DNA from: Marinomonas agarivorans
GTDB taxonomy: Bacteria; Pseudomonadota; Gammaproteobacteria; Pseudomonadales; Marinomonadaceae
Reading direction: 5' to 3'
DNA length: 64,000 nucleotides
Assembly: GCA_002173415.2 (NCBI GenBank)
Contig: NHNK02000010.1
Coordinates: forward strand, 62,001 to 126,000
The notes below the pieces were generated by a model. The model was given only the letters and a program-made list of their open reading frames with translations, had not been told where the DNA came from and searched no databases. Shown one piece after another: positions 17,447 through 27,030 of this stretch (position 1 is its first letter; each line of letters opens with the position of its first letter). The position numbers were made by a program, and so were the translations under genes.

Positions 17447-17454
17447 TGAGTTCT

Positions 17455-18528
17455 CTAGCTTTCTGCTAGAGTTTTCGCTACAGCAATGCTGAACTCTTTG
17501 CAGCCAAGAGAGCCGCCAAGGTCAGCAGTACGGTAATCGGAGTTTTCTAACGTCTTGTCTACAGCGACAGACATAGCTTCTGCTGCATTCACAAGCGCTT
17601 TGTTTTGGTGTTTTTGTCCCATCCACTCAATGAGCATAGCGACTGAGAGAATCATGGACACAGGGTTGGCTAAATTTTTTCCAGCAATATCTGGCGCTGA
17701 GCCATGTTGTGCTTGTGCGCAACAGAATTCATCACTTGCCATCATAGAGCCTGCTAAGCCAAGGCTTCCTGATAACTCACTGGCTAGATCACTAATGATG
17801 TCGCCGTAAAAATTGGTAGCGACAAGCACGTCAAATTGCTCTGGGTTACGTACCAAATGAGCGGTTGAGGCATCAACGAGTAGGTCATTGACTTCTACTT
17901 CTGGGAACTCTTTGGCGACATCATGGACGGCTTCTAAGAACAAGCCATCTGTCATATGAAAGCTGTTTGCCTTGTGTATTGCCGTGACTTTTTTGTTACG
18001 AGTCATCGCTAGTTCAAACGCTTTGCGTGCAATACGCTCAGAGCAATGGCGTGTTATTTTACGAGTTGATAGCGCCATATCTGGGGATGGTTTCACTTCG
18101 CCCCAGCCTTCTGTCATATTTCTATCTGGGTAAAACCCTTCGGTTGCCTCGCGCATGATGACCAAATCAATGCTTTTACCTGCACTCATATTGGTTGGTA
18201 GAAATGGACGTGAACGAGCAGGTCTCACATTGGCATATAAATCTAAGCCGATACGGAAGCCAGCAGATACATTACGGCCACCTTCTTCTGGTTTGGGGTA
18301 ATCTGCATGGGATTGAGTACCTAAGATAATGCCGTCGTAGGTTTTTGCTTTTTCCAGCGTTTCCTGACGTAAAGTTGTGCCATGCTTTTTTAGGCTGTCG
18401 AAGCCAACATCGTCAAAATCGTAGGTCAGGTTTAACCCAAATTTTTTATCTGCGGCTTTCAATACGTTAACCGCAGCGTCGGTAATTTCTGGGCCAATCC
18501 CGTCGCCGGGTAGAATTAAAATTCTCAT
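17455..18528 (-). CDS. Isocitrate/isopropylmalate dehydrogenase-family enzyme (TtuC/DmlA-like)
   Basis: 357-residue NAD-dependent decarboxylating-dehydrogenase fold. Motifs are LPGDGIGPEI (residues 6-15), LDLYANVRPARS with the substrate arginines, IMREATEGFYPDRN, and the metal/catalytic block TNFYGDIISDLASELSGSLGLAGS. It matches the tartrate/D-malate dehydrogenase branch better than LeuB, and there are no leu genes nearby. In this cluster it replaces the LtnD/DenD dehydrogenase usual for OtnK-OtnC pathways, so its substrate may be new. Confidence 0.85.
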   Translation of the reverse strand: MRILILPGDGIGPEITDAAVNVLKAADKKFGLNLTYDFDDVGFDSLKKHGTTLRQETLEKAKTYDGIILGTQSHADYPKPEEGGRNVSAGFRIGLDLYANVRPARSRPFLPTNMSAGKSIDLVIMREATEGFYPDRNMTEGWGEVKPSPDMALSTRKITRHCSERIARKAFELAMTRNKKVTAIHKANSFHMTDGLFLEAVHDVAKEFPEVEVNDLLVDASTAHLVRNPEQFDVLVATNFYGDIISDLASELSGSLGLAGSMMASDEFCCAQAQHGSAPDIAGKNLANPVSMILSVAMLIEWMGQKHQNKALVNAAEAMSVAVDKTLENSDYRTADLGGSLGCKEFSIAVAKTLAES

Positions 18529-18574
18529 GACTATCCTCTAAGTTAGTGAGTTGCGTTGATTCAATTAAATAAAA

Positions 18575-19240
18575 CTAGGTTGGTTCTAGTAGGTTTTTCA
18601 GGTATTCAACGGCGCTATGTGGACTGGAGAGCACCACTTTACCGGTTGATCTTTCAAGAGTGTGTTTGGCATAAGATGACGAAAAATGCGCAAGCATAAT
18701 GACGTTTTGCTCTTGTAGCGTTTGTGCGCCTTCAAGACAGAGCGTGTTATGCAGCTCAACATCATTATTGTTTAAAGCATCCCTAGCAGCAGGAAGACAA
18801 ATACTTGTGACTTGTGCTGTTGGGTTAAGTGTTGCTGCGCTTTGGTAAAATTCGTTTTCCATTCCAGCGATGGCAGGCGCAAATGAACCAACCATACCAA
18901 TTGACGTACTCAAGGATAGAGCACGTTCAAACATGGCTTGATTAGGTTTTAAAACAGGGATATCGACAAGTTCATTCGCTCGTTCAATGGCTTCACCAAA
19001 AGCAGAGCAAGTGAACATAATTGCGTCAGGGTTGGTCGCCATAGCGAGTTGTACAAGTCTGTTGACGCGTTCAAATAATACTGGCGGCAATGTGTCGTAC
19101 TTGGCGCGCTCGATGCTGAGAGATTCGTCCCAAATATGAGCTAACTCTGCTTCAGGCCATAAAGATTGAAAAGCGTCTTTAATAGGATCAATCGCAATTT
19201 CAACAGCATGGATAAGAATGATTTTTTTTATTTTTGTCAT
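18575..19240 (-). CDS. Asp/Glu racemase-superfamily enzyme with one catalytic cysteine missing
   Basis: 221-residue protein of the Asp/Glu/hydantoin racemase fold. The first catalytic cysteine is present in IMFTCSAFGEAIE (C78). Where the second cysteine is normally found, the sequence reads IMLAHFSSSYAKH, with no Cys. Two-base racemisation is therefore unlikely; related single-cysteine enzymes include decarboxylases. First gene of the leftward cluster, probably transcribed from the intergenic region shared with the GntR gene. Its ribosome site is weak. Confidence 0.75.
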   Translation of the reverse strand: MTKIKKIILIHAVEIAIDPIKDAFQSLWPEAELAHIWDESLSIERAKYDTLPPVLFERVNRLVQLAMATNPDAIMFTCSAFGEAIERANELVDIPVLKPNQAMFERALSLSTSIGMVGSFAPAIAGMENEFYQSAATLNPTAQVTSICLPAARDALNNNDVELHNTLCLEGAQTLQEQNVIMLAHFSSSYAKHTLERSTGKVVLSSPHSAVEYLKNLLEPT

Positions 19241-19267
19241 AATGAATTATTGTTTTTTGTTACAACT

Positions 19268-19286
19268 AAATACAATATTTCATTGT
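19268..19286. promoter_or_regulatory. Candidate regulator site upstream of the racemase-like gene
   Basis: AAATACAAT continues into ACAAT-ATTTC-ATTGT (inverted repeat 19272-19286). The half-site AAATACAAT also occurs in the operator at 19399-19425, so the same regulator may bind both ends of the divergent region. Confidence 0.4.
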
Positions 19287-19398
19287 GCTATTTAAAAGTC
19301 AAACAAATTTTTTATTAAATAACGCTAATAAATTTCTACAATAGCGGTTCTTTTTTCTTATCAATGACTTAAATCTGTTACTCTCTCTTCATAATTAA

Positions 19399-19425
19399 AT
19401 TGTATTTTTGTATCTAAAATACAAT
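19399..19425. promoter_or_regulatory. Candidate GntR operator
   Basis: ATTGTATTTT and AAAATACAAT form a perfect 10-bp inverted repeat with a 7-bp spacer, 63 bases upstream of the GntR start. Position and symmetry suit autoregulation and control of the divergent catabolic operon. Confidence 0.55.
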
Positions 19426-19487
19426 AATGCCATTTAGATCATAATGTCGTTAATGATTATGTGAAGACGATGACAGGGGAAAAAGTG

Positions 19488-20405
19488 ATGGATGAGACGG
19501 AAAATAAAAAGTATCGCTCAGCTGAAATTCTAGGAAAAAAAGTCCTCATGAGGCTGCTAGAAGATGGCGATGAAATCGGCTCCCATATCAAAGAAATAAC
19601 ATTTGCGAACAAATTAAATGTCTCTCGCACGCCTATACGGTCTGCATTTGCGTACTTAGAGGAAAAAGGCTTTTTAGTTAAAAAGCCTAATCAGGGCTAT
19701 TTTTTAGCAAAATTACCGCCAGAACCTATAAAAGAGTCGTTACATCAGGATAGTGAGGAGCTTTCTGCTCTCACACCTATGTGTTACCAGATTGGACAAG
19801 ATTATTTAAGAGGGCTGTTAGCGAAAAACTTTACCGAAAGTGAGCTAATGAGTCGTTATGGCCAAAGTCGTAAAATGATTCAAACTTTGCTGTTGGCAAT
19901 GGAACAAGATGGTTGGTTAACACGCAGCCTTGGCTATGGTTGGGAGTTTAATGATTTTATTTCTTCACCTATTGCTTATGAACAAAGTTATCGCTTTCGT
20001 TGCCTGATTGAACCTGAAGCCTTACTAGAGCCACGCTTTGAAGTCAATCAAACACAAATTCATATGTTAAGGGTGACACAGCTAGACATATTGAATAACC
20101 CTGAAAAATTAGTATCAGCAGGGCAGATGTTTAATGCTGGCGTGCTATTTCATGAAACTCTAGTGGCTATGTCTGGCAATGTTTTTTTGCTGGATACCCT
20201 AAAACGTATCAACCGCTTACGCCGTTTGATTGAATATAACGTTAATGCCAAACGAACTATTCCCAAAAAAGAATGTGAAGAGCACTTAGCTCTACTAACC
20301 TTAATAGAGAATGGTCGCTTAAAAGAGGCCTCGAACTTTTTGCGCCAGCACTTAGCAAGAGCGACTTCAGAGAAAGCGCTAATTGTTCAGAAATTGTTTG
20401 AATAA
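19488..20405 (+). CDS. GntR-family regulator (FCD-like) with two winged-helix segments
   Basis: 305 residues. The N-terminal GntR helix-turn-helix is plain ([38 protein letters not shown]). A second winged-helix-like segment follows ([36 protein letters not shown]), then an all-helical effector domain with H-E-T and R-R-L-I-E motifs like FCD. I chose the ATG at 19488 because AGGGGAAAAAGTG precedes it; GTG 19461 and ATG 19470 are alternatives. It diverges from the catabolic cluster and probably controls it. Confidence 0.82.
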   Translation: MDETENKKYRSAEILGKKVLMRLLEDGDEIGSHIKEITFANKLNVSRTPIRSAFAYLEEKGFLVKKPNQGYFLAKLPPEPIKESLHQDSEELSALTPMCYQIGQDYLRGLLAKNFTESELMSRYGQSRKMIQTLLLAMEQDGWLTRSLGYGWEFNDFISSPIAYEQSYRFRCLIEPEALLEPRFEVNQTQIHMLRVTQLDILNNPEKLVSAGQMFNAGVLFHETLVAMSGNVFLLDTLKRINRLRRLIEYNVNAKRTIPKKECEEHLALLTLIENGRLKEASNFLRQHLARATSEKALIVQKLFE

Positions 20406-20455
20406 AAGGTATTAGAAAGGTTAAACCAAAACCGATAAGTATTCGGAGAAGTAAT

Positions 20456-22057
20456 ATGAATTTGTATCGTTCAAAACTGCGTTTTAAGTTGCTGACAGGC
20501 GTTGGGGTCAATACAGTCGCCTTTATCACTGTCTTGTTTTTGGGCTGGAAGTTATATGATCAGCAAACTAACAATCAACAGGTGTCGCAAATCTTACTGG
20601 AATCTACAGAGGCTTTGTTGAATGCGGATCGAGACTTATATCAAGCGAATGAAGCCTTCTTATTGATGTTAGTACAAGGCGTAAATGACGATAACAAAGC
20701 CGACTACACGAAAAACATCAGACAAGCCAAAGAAGGCATGGAGTTCTTTGCTAATCGTTATCAAGCATTTGGTGATTTTTCAGCAACATTAACGGATTTT
20801 TACCGCGCGCATCAAAACTACCATGCAGTGGTTGAGGGGTATATGAAAACCAGTAGCGCGGGAGTGTTAACGGTTTCTACCCCTAATTTTGAAACCTTGA
20901 GAGATTTTTACAAAGTGGCCGGTGATAAGGTCGAAGAGGAAATCAGTGCCCAGGAAATAGAGAACGCAAATAGCATAGCGGCATTGTTGACAACCTATAT
21001 TCCAATAGTTGTGGTACTAATTCTAATTTCCATACTTTTATCTATTGTTATCCCTAATACATTAGTTAGAAGAATACAGCAGTTGACTGGGCGTATGAAT
21101 GAAATCAATCATGGGGATGGCGACTTAACGATTCGTATCGACGCAAGTTCTCAAGATGAATTAGGTGTGTTAGGTAATTCTTTCAATGCGTTTTTAGATG
21201 CCATGCAAAGTATGATTGCCGAAGTAAAAGATATGGTGGAACAAGTAGCGGTACAAGCCTCTGAATTGGATATAAAAACCGATGAAACATCAAGCCGCTC
21301 CTTGTCGCAAACCCAATCTTTGGAGCAAGTTGCTACGGCAGTAGAAGAATACTCACAGACTATTCATCATGTGTTATCCAACACGCAAATGTCAAAATCG
21401 GAATCTGAAAAAGTGACGGGATCTGTCCAATTAATCAATCGTCAGCTGAACAATTCAAATGAACTCATTGCGACGCTTAGTTCGACAGCAAAAGAAATAG
21501 AAACATCGATTATGGGCGTGACCTCAGAAACAGAAAAAATTACCAGTGTGCTGGATGTAATTAGAGGCATTGCTGATCAGACGAACTTACTTGCATTGAA
21601 TGCTGCCATTGAAGCCGCCAGAGCCGGTGAACATGGGCGAGGTTTTGCGGTGGTATCCGATGAGGTTCGATCACTTGCCAGTGCGACGCAATCCGCTACC
21701 GAAGAAATCCAAGGTATGATAGAAGGCTTACGTGTGAGCGTTGAAGAGTCGACCACAAAATCTGAGCAAGGGGTGAGTTATTCAGAGAAAACAGCTAACT
21801 CTATTGAAGAAACCAAAACATCGTTGGAAAAAATTGTCGAGTTAAGCAAAAGTATGGAAGAAATCTCGACACAGATTGTCACCTCAACGGAGCAACAAAG
21901 TGAATCGTCTCAGCTAATTAGTGAGCAAATTGCCCATTTAAACGCGAATAATGATGACAACTTGGCGGCCAATAACGGCGTTAAATCTGTTGCTAGCGAA
22001 ATGAAGCGGTTAGCCGATGTTCTGAAAATTAGTGTTGGTCGATTCCGTACAAACTAG
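20456..22057 (+). CDS. Methyl-accepting chemotaxis protein
   Basis: 533-residue transmembrane chemoreceptor. TM1 is around residues 14-33, followed by a ~150-residue periplasmic helical sensor (four-helix-bundle type), TM2 around 185-207 ([17 protein letters not shown]), a HAMP domain, and the signalling hairpin with the conserved tip [31 protein letters not shown] precedes the ATG. It starts 50 bases after the GntR gene on the same strand and may sense the compound degraded by the neighbouring cluster. There is no C-terminal CheR-binding pentapeptide. Confidence 0.92.
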   Translation: MNLYRSKLRFKLLTGVGVNTVAFITVLFLGWKLYDQQTNNQQVSQILLESTEALLNADRDLYQANEAFLLMLVQGVNDDNKADYTKNIRQAKEGMEFFANRYQAFGDFSATLTDFYRAHQNYHAVVEGYMKTSSAGVLTVSTPNFETLRDFYKVAGDKVEEEISAQEIENANSIAALLTTYIPIVVVLILISILLSIVIPNTLVRRIQQLTGRMNEINHGDGDLTIRIDASSQDELGVLGNSFNAFLDAMQSMIAEVKDMVEQVAVQASELDIKTDETSSRSLSQTQSLEQVATAVEEYSQTIHHVLSNTQMSKSESEKVTGSVQLINRQLNNSNELIATLSSTAKEIETSIMGVTSETEKITSVLDVIRGIADQTNLLALNAAIEAARAGEHGRGFAVVSDEVRSLASATQSATEEIQGMIEGLRVSVEESTTKSEQGVSYSEKTANSIEETKTSLEKIVELSKSMEEISTQIVTSTEQQSESSQLISEQIAHLNANNDDNLAANNGVKSVASEMKRLADVLKISVGRFRTN

Positions 22058-22113
22058 CTTGTAAATACATTGTATAAATCCCGCCATAGCGCACTATAAG
22101 TAAAGCCATAGAT

Positions 22114-22147
22114 AAAGGCGTCACTTTTTATGAGTGACGCCTTTTTT
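22114..22147 (+). terminator. Intrinsic terminator after the chemoreceptor
   Basis: AAAGGCGTCACT and AGTGACGCCTTT form a 12-bp stem with a 7-base loop, followed by a T-run. Confidence 0.92.
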
Positions 22148-22228
22148 GTTGTTGCTTTTTTATTGCTACGCGCAGTCTTGAGACATTTTTAGCGCAGCGA
22201 ATTGGCAAGGCAAGTGAGTTTGTTAGGT

Positions 22229-23104
22229 TTAGCCTTGCCTTACAATTGGGTTTGTTAGGCAGGTTGGTCCACCTTCGCAGGCCATGCACAGGGCATCCCC
22301 TTGGAAGACACTGACAGTGACACCGGCTGCTTCCATGACTTGCTTGGTTTTCGGGAAACCATCGATCATGATGCAGTTATCAGGTGAGGTGGGGAGCACG
22401 TTAAGATTTAACCCAAACGAGGCGTCGAATTCGTCGGCTGGAGCGATCACAAATTCAATTCCTGCTTGTTCCATAAAATCCCATAAACGGGCAGGGATAA
22501 GAGGAGGGTGAACCAGATACTTTGTTTCAGTCAGTGGGGAAATTACCGACATCAGGTGCAAGCAGGCTTCTTTGCCGGCCCAGTAAGGCATGTCAAATCC
22601 CAATACGGTAATGCCATGAGGGTTCAAAATGGCATTTAGTTGGTTGACGCCTTCTTCATTGGAGCGAAATCCCAATCCAACTAACAGTGTTTGCTCATTG
22701 AGCCAAATGGTGTCGCCACCTTCGATCATGGCGTTGCTGGTTAGCTGCCCGAGAATAGGAATGCCTGCCTGTTCAAGAATAGCTTTTTGTTGCTCAGGTT
22801 CAGGGCTTCGTAAGGCTTTGCCCATGCGTAAAGGCACGGCGCCAGCCTTGGTAATTAAGGATGCATCACGGGTAAACATGGCGTCGGCTAAACCGTCATC
22901 GGTATCTTCAAACCAGAGTATTTCTGCACCAGAGGCTTTAATAAGGGCAACAAAGTCATCATATTGGGTAATGGCTTTTTCTGCATTAAAAAGGTGGTTG
23001 TAATGCCAAGTGTTTTTGTCTGCTTTTAGTAGGCTGCTGCCAGGGCGACGCATGAGAACCTTGGTCATTTTTTCTGCCATTAATTGGCAACCATAATCTG
23101 TCAT
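22229..23104 (-). CDS. Guanidino-group amidinohydrolase (DDAH/arginine-deiminase superfamily)
   Basis: 291-residue pentein-fold hydrolase related to dimethylarginine dimethylaminohydrolase, which hydrolyses methylated arginines to citrulline. Active-site elements are visible: EGGD at 128-131, H183 in EACLHLMSVI and the nucleophile C282 in EGGPTCLTNP. It lies at the end of an amino-acid ABC transporter cluster, so it probably processes an imported guanidino compound. Agmatine or arginine deiminase activity cannot be excluded. A decayed partial copy lies at 8828-9034. Confidence 0.83.
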   Translation of the reverse strand: MTDYGCQLMAEKMTKVLMRRPGSSLLKADKNTWHYNHLFNAEKAITQYDDFVALIKASGAEILWFEDTDDGLADAMFTRDASLITKAGAVPLRMGKALRSPEPEQQKAILEQAGIPILGQLTSNAMIEGGDTIWLNEQTLLVGLGFRSNEEGVNQLNAILNPHGITVLGFDMPYWAGKEACLHLMSVISPLTETKYLVHPPLIPARLWDFMEQAGIEFVIAPADEFDASFGLNLNVLPTSPDNCIMIDGFPKTKQVMEAAGVTVSVFQGDALCMACEGGPTCLTNPIVRQG

Positions 23105-23179
23105 TTTTTTAACCTTAATTGTGAAATAAACTTAATCTTTTAAGCCTCGCCTTGTTCGTGTAAGTTGGGCTTAGTTAGA

Positions 23180-23797
23180 TCAAGTGATAGTGCGAAAACG
23201 TGCTAACCAGTCGCGTGCCATTTCTAGGGCGTAATCAGATGGTGCGGTTCTTTGTTCCAAGTTCTGGCGAACCCAAATACCGTCTAGTAATGCCATTAAG
23301 CGTTGACTAGCGGATGCCATATCATCAATTTGTAGGCCATCTTCTACGCTGATTTGCGTTAGTAATTGTCGTAATAAGGCTTCGACTTTGCCGTTGTTAC
23401 GTTCGTAGGCTTCTGCCATTTCAGGGGTGTCTGGCAATAAACTCCAAAAAACGAGCCAGGCTTTAAGTAGTTTGGGGTTCATCCATTGGCTTGAAAAATG
23501 GGTCTGAAAAAATAGATCCATTTTTTCCAATGCGGTGCCATGGCACTGATCGAGTCGGTCAGCAATAAACTGATAAAACTCGGTAGAAAGCAAATCATAG
23601 GCGCTGGCAATTAATTGGTTGATTGAGCCAAAATGTAAGTTAATCATCCCTTGTGAAACATTTGCTTCTTTGGTGATTTTACGCACCGAAAGTCCTGCGT
23701 AACCTTCCTCTTGCAAGCAGCGAATAGCGGCTCTGGTGAGTAGGTCTTTGCGTTCATCTGGGTCACGGCGGGAGAATTTTTTTTCTTTCATTGGCAT
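23180..23797 (-). CDS. TetR-family repressor, BetI-like
   Basis: 205 residues. The N-terminal helix-turn-helix reads LTRAAIRCLQEEGYAGLSVRKITKEANVSQGMINLHFGSINQLI, followed by a helical ligand domain with a BetI-like MDLFFQTHFSSQWMNPKLLKAWLVFW stretch. It lies inside the transporter cluster, on the same strand. TetR-like direct repeats containing CGATCG before the cluster's first gene (29194-29228) are its likely target. Confidence 0.85.
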   Translation of the reverse strand: MPMKEKKFSRRDPDERKDLLTRAAIRCLQEEGYAGLSVRKITKEANVSQGMINLHFGSINQLIASAYDLLSTEFYQFIADRLDQCHGTALEKMDLFFQTHFSSQWMNPKLLKAWLVFWSLLPDTPEMAEAYERNNGKVEALLRQLLTQISVEDGLQIDDMASASQRLMALLDGIWVRQNLEQRTAPSDYALEMARDWLARFRTIT

Positions 23798-23878
23798 AAA
23801 CCGTTTTTGCTCAGTAAGTTAAGTGACGTAATCTGCCGTAACAAGTACGACAGATGGATTACGGCACTCAATAGTAAC

Positions 23879-24649
23879 TTACTTAGGTGCGACATTGGTG
23901 CCTAAATGTTTGATTGACAGCTCAGCGTAGTCTTCGCCGCGAATCAGTTTTTCAATGGCAACATTGAGTTTGGCCGCTAAGGCGGTATCTTCATGACGAA
24001 CCGCAGCGGCAATGCCTTCGCCCAATACAGCGTCGTACTCGACATCACCGTAGAATTGCAAACTGCCTTTGTTGTCAGCAAAAAATGCCATTGCTGGGAT
24101 GCCATCGGCGACCATAAAATCAATGCGGCCTGCTAGTAAGTCTGAGTTAACCTCATCTTGTGTGCTGTATTCACGAATTTCGGCAAATTTACCGGTTTTA
24201 AGTTTGATGTAGTTGCTGGAAACTGTTGCGGTTTGTACGCCAATGATTTTTCTTTTTAGGGCTTTTTTGTTCATTTCCCAGTTTTGATCAGGTAAACCAA
24301 TTACTACCGGTAGAGAGTTGTAATAAGGCGTGGTGAAAAGTACTTTTTTAGCGCGCTCTTCTGTGACGGACATGGAGGTAAAAATAAGGTCAATTTTTTT
24401 GCTCAATAAGGCTGGAATAATGCCATCCCATGCAATGTCTTTAATTTCGCACTGAAGGTTGGCCTCAGCACACACTTTGCCCAGTAGGTCTATTTCAAAT
24501 CCTTCCCATGTGCCATTGGCATTTTTGCTGGAAAGCGGTGGGTAAGGCTCAGCGGCGATGCCTACTTTTACCACATCTGCTGCTAAGGCGAGCATAGAGG
24601 TAAAAGCAAACGAAGTGGATACGATTACTGTCAGTAGTATTTTTTTCAT
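23879..24649 (-). CDS. Polar amino-acid ABC transporter substrate-binding protein
   Basis: 256-residue family 3 periplasmic binding protein. The signal peptide is at residues 1-23 (TSMLALAAD). The mature start VVKVGIAAEPYPPLSSKNANGTWEGFEIDLLGKVC is typical of lysine/arginine/ornithine or cystine receptors, and the signature KKIDLIFTSMSVTEERAKKVLFTTPYY is present. GGAGACTTGAG precedes the ATG. Ligand not proven; the nearby amidinohydrolase suggests an arginine-like compound. Confidence 0.88.
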   Translation of the reverse strand: MKKILLTVIVSTSFAFTSMLALAADVVKVGIAAEPYPPLSSKNANGTWEGFEIDLLGKVCAEANLQCEIKDIAWDGIIPALLSKKIDLIFTSMSVTEERAKKVLFTTPYYNSLPVVIGLPDQNWEMNKKALKRKIIGVQTATVSSNYIKLKTGKFAEIREYSTQDEVNSDLLAGRIDFMVADGIPAMAFFADNKGSLQFYGDVEYDAVLGEGIAAAVRHEDTALAAKLNVAIEKLIRGEDYAELSIKHLGTNVAPK

Positions 24650-24667
24650 CTCAAGTCTCCTGTGTTA

Positions 24668-25561
24668 CTAGTTTTTTAGTTGAGTTTTACGGTTGTTGGC
24701 TATCACGGATAACAAGCCACTTAGTGCAATTAAGGCAGCCCCGACGATCAGAAATACATTCGGTTGGCTGCCCCAGATAAAATACGAAAATAAGAAGGCC
24801 CATATCAGACCTGTATATTCAATGGGAGCGAGCACAGAGGCTTCGGCATGTTCAAAACTGGCGAATAAGAAGTACTGGCCGAGTGCCCCAATAATACCGA
24901 TGAAGACCATCATGCTGATGGATGTGGGATCGAACGCAGTGAAGGTCCAGGGCAGGCTGGCGCCAGTCAATAGGGTGGTGACAAGGTTAGCAAGTAGCAT
25001 TTGTACAAAGATGGAGGATTGGCCAGACAACTTGCGCAGTAATATGTAGGTGTAGGCCCAAAGCAGCGCAGAAAAGAGGGCAAACAATACAGACATAACT
25101 TGATGGGTGCCCTCGGGACGAGAGGCAATCACTACGCCAATAAAGCCAATAACAACACTGCTCCACTGTAGTCTTGTCGGGCGTTCTTGCAACAAAACAA
25201 CAGCGAGAACCACCACAATAATCGGTGCGGAATAATACAAGGTTGTCATTTGGGCAAGGCTCAACTCTTTTGCTGACAGGTAGTAAAATACCCAAGCCAA
25301 TGCGGCAAACACACTTCGATACACTAAAGGCCAGAATACTGGCGAGGTTAAGGTGTGTTGAATAAGCCTTCTGCCACCAAGGGCAAAGCAGACAAAAATT
25401 GAGGTAAGACTGCGCCAGAACAACAGCTCTGCCACACTAAAATCGGCCACCATCCACTTCATGACGGCATCTTGAATCGAAAAGGTCGCATACGCGGTGA
25501 AACAAAACAGTATACCCTTGTTGGTGGTGGACTTGAGCGAGAGATTCATTAGCGACATCAT
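24668..25561 (-). CDS. EamA/DMT-superfamily transporter inside the ABC operon
   Basis: 297-residue ten-helix transporter with two EamA repeats (AYATFSIQDAVMKWM..., then ...SVLFALFSALLWAYTYILLRKL). It begins 2 bases after the stop of the permease gene and ends 18 bases before the binding-protein gene, so it is an integral part of the operon. An amino-acid exporter in an uptake operon may remove excess or toxic products such as citrulline or methylamines. That role is inferred. Confidence 0.82.
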   Translation of the reverse strand: MMSLMNLSLKSTTNKGILFCFTAYATFSIQDAVMKWMVADFSVAELLFWRSLTSIFVCFALGGRRLIQHTLTSPVFWPLVYRSVFAALAWVFYYLSAKELSLAQMTTLYYSAPIIVVVLAVVLLQERPTRLQWSSVVIGFIGVVIASRPEGTHQVMSVLFALFSALLWAYTYILLRKLSGQSSIFVQMLLANLVTTLLTGASLPWTFTAFDPTSISMMVFIGIIGALGQYFLFASFEHAEASVLAPIEYTGLIWAFLFSYFIWGSQPNVFLIVGAALIALSGLLSVIANNRKTQLKN

Positions 25562-25563
25562 GG

Positions 25564-26298
25564 TTAAGCTCTAACAGGAATACGTTTTTCAATGCGTTTG
25601 AAAACGTACTCGATGACCAAGGTTAGAATCAGATAGATCACGGCAACCAACAACAGAGGTTTGTAGACTTCAAACGTCATGGAACGAATGCGATTTGCTG
25701 CACCCAATAAATCCACTACCGCAATAGTTGATGCTAATGCTGTAGATTTCAGCAATAACACGGTTTCCCCTGCGAGTGTGGGGGTTAAAAGGTAAATAGT
25801 GCGCGGTAAACGAACGCGCAGAAAGGCCTTACGTGCTGACATGCCGAAGGCGCGAGCGGTTTCGATTTCCCCTTTAGGAACAGACAACAAGCCCCCGCGA
25901 ATAACTTCACCTAGGTAGCCTGCGGTTGATAAAATAAGCGCAAAGGCAATGTACCAGTATCCATCACGCAAGTACGGCCACAAGAAACTAGAACGTACCT
26001 CTGGCATTTGTGAAAACAGGATGCCCAAACCGTAGTAGTAAATATAAATCTGTACTAACAGAGGCGTACCACGAATCACACTGGTAAATAGAAACGCGGG
26101 ATAGGACAGCAAAGCGGATTTAGACAAACGTGCTAGTGCCACAAAGATCGCAAAGACAAAGCCAAATACAAGACTGATGCCAAGTAAGGTTACGGTTGTC
26201 CAGAGCCCTTCAACCAGCAAATCCATGTTCTCAATTAAAAAGGCATTGTCTTTGAAAAAAGAAAGTTCTGTAAAAAACGTGCCATTTAAAAAATCCAT
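25564..26298 (-). CDS. Amino-acid ABC transporter permease (HisM/ArtM type)
   Basis: 244-residue permease of the His/Glu/Gln/Arg family with the N-terminal GLWTTVTLLGISLVFGFVFA and the ATPase-docking EAA loop EIETARAFGMSARKAFLRVRLPRT. I set the start at ATG 26298 (MDFLNG), preceded by GAGGGGATAAGT; the frame to 26346 overlaps the previous gene's end. It pairs with 26309-27019 as the second membrane subunit. Confidence 0.9.
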   Translation of the reverse strand: MDFLNGTFFTELSFFKDNAFLIENMDLLVEGLWTTVTLLGISLVFGFVFAIFVALARLSKSALLSYPAFLFTSVIRGTPLLVQIYIYYYGLGILFSQMPEVRSSFLWPYLRDGYWYIAFALILSTAGYLGEVIRGGLLSVPKGEIETARAFGMSARKAFLRVRLPRTIYLLTPTLAGETVLLLKSTALASTIAVVDLLGAANRIRSMTFEVYKPLLLVAVIYLILTLVIEYVFKRIEKRIPVRA

Positions 26299-26308
26299 AC
26301 TTATCCCC

Positions 26309-27019
26309 TCAATGCTTCGGTTGCCAACGGCGCAGATAGTCTTCAAGGAGTTTGAAGAGGTAACTGGAAGACAAAGTAATTACATAATAAATAGCGGCCG
26401 CAGCACCGAAGAAAATCAGATACTCCTTAGTTGAGCCGCCTGCCTGCTTGGCGACTTGCAACAACTCAGTTGTGCCCACAACGCTAATCAACGCGCTGTC
26501 CTTGATGATATAAACCCATAAATTTGCAAGGCCACCCAAGGCATTAGGGGCCATAACGGGGAGTGTGATACGCCAGAAAATTTTGCGTTTGCTCATGCCG
26601 TAAGCGTGTGCGGCTTCAATTTGCCCTCTGTTAACGGACTGAATTGCTCCACGGAATATTTCGGAAGCATACGCACCTTGTACAAGCCCAAGTACCAGAA
26701 TGGCTACGGGTATACCAGCAACGTCTACTTCGCCAAACCCCAGCCAACGACCAGTGGCATTGATTAGGCTACTGCCGCCGTAAAAAAACAGAATAATAAG
26801 CAGCAATTCGGGGACAGCACGGCAGATCGTGCTATAGCCATTAGCAATGGTTTGCGCTGGTGTTGAGCGACTCAATTTGGCGGCAGCCGTAAGCAAGCCG
26901 ACGATAAGACCAATGATAAAACCACCCAGAGAGATTTGCAGAGTAATTAAAGTGCCTTTAAGCAGAGCTGGGCCCCAACCGCCTTCACCAAATCCTAATA
27001 AAGTAAATACGTCGTACAT
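26309..27019 (-). CDS. Amino-acid ABC transporter permease (HisQ/ArtQ type)
   Basis: 236-residue permease. It carries the family N-terminus LLKGTLITLQISLGGFIIGLIVG, the VPELLLIILFFYGG loop, and the EAA motif QIEAAHAYGMSKRKIFWRITLP. It follows the fusion gene by 11 bases and precedes the partner permease by 10. AAAGGA precedes the ATG. Confidence 0.9.
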   Translation of the reverse strand: MYDVFTLLGFGEGGWGPALLKGTLITLQISLGGFIIGLIVGLLTAAAKLSRSTPAQTIANGYSTICRAVPELLLIILFFYGGSSLINATGRWLGFGEVDVAGIPVAILVLGLVQGAYASEIFRGAIQSVNRGQIEAAHAYGMSKRKIFWRITLPVMAPNALGGLANLWVYIIKDSALISVVGTTELLQVAKQAGGSTKEYLIFFGAAAAIYYVITLSSSYLFKLLEDYLRRWQPKH

Positions 27020-27030
27020 TCCTTTACCCT

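Noticed and set aside
12937-18528. Tartrate degradation as the function of the cluster
   Set aside because: A tartrate/D-malate-type dehydrogenase alone would not require an OtnK kinase and OtnC decarboxylase; left as unknown substrate.
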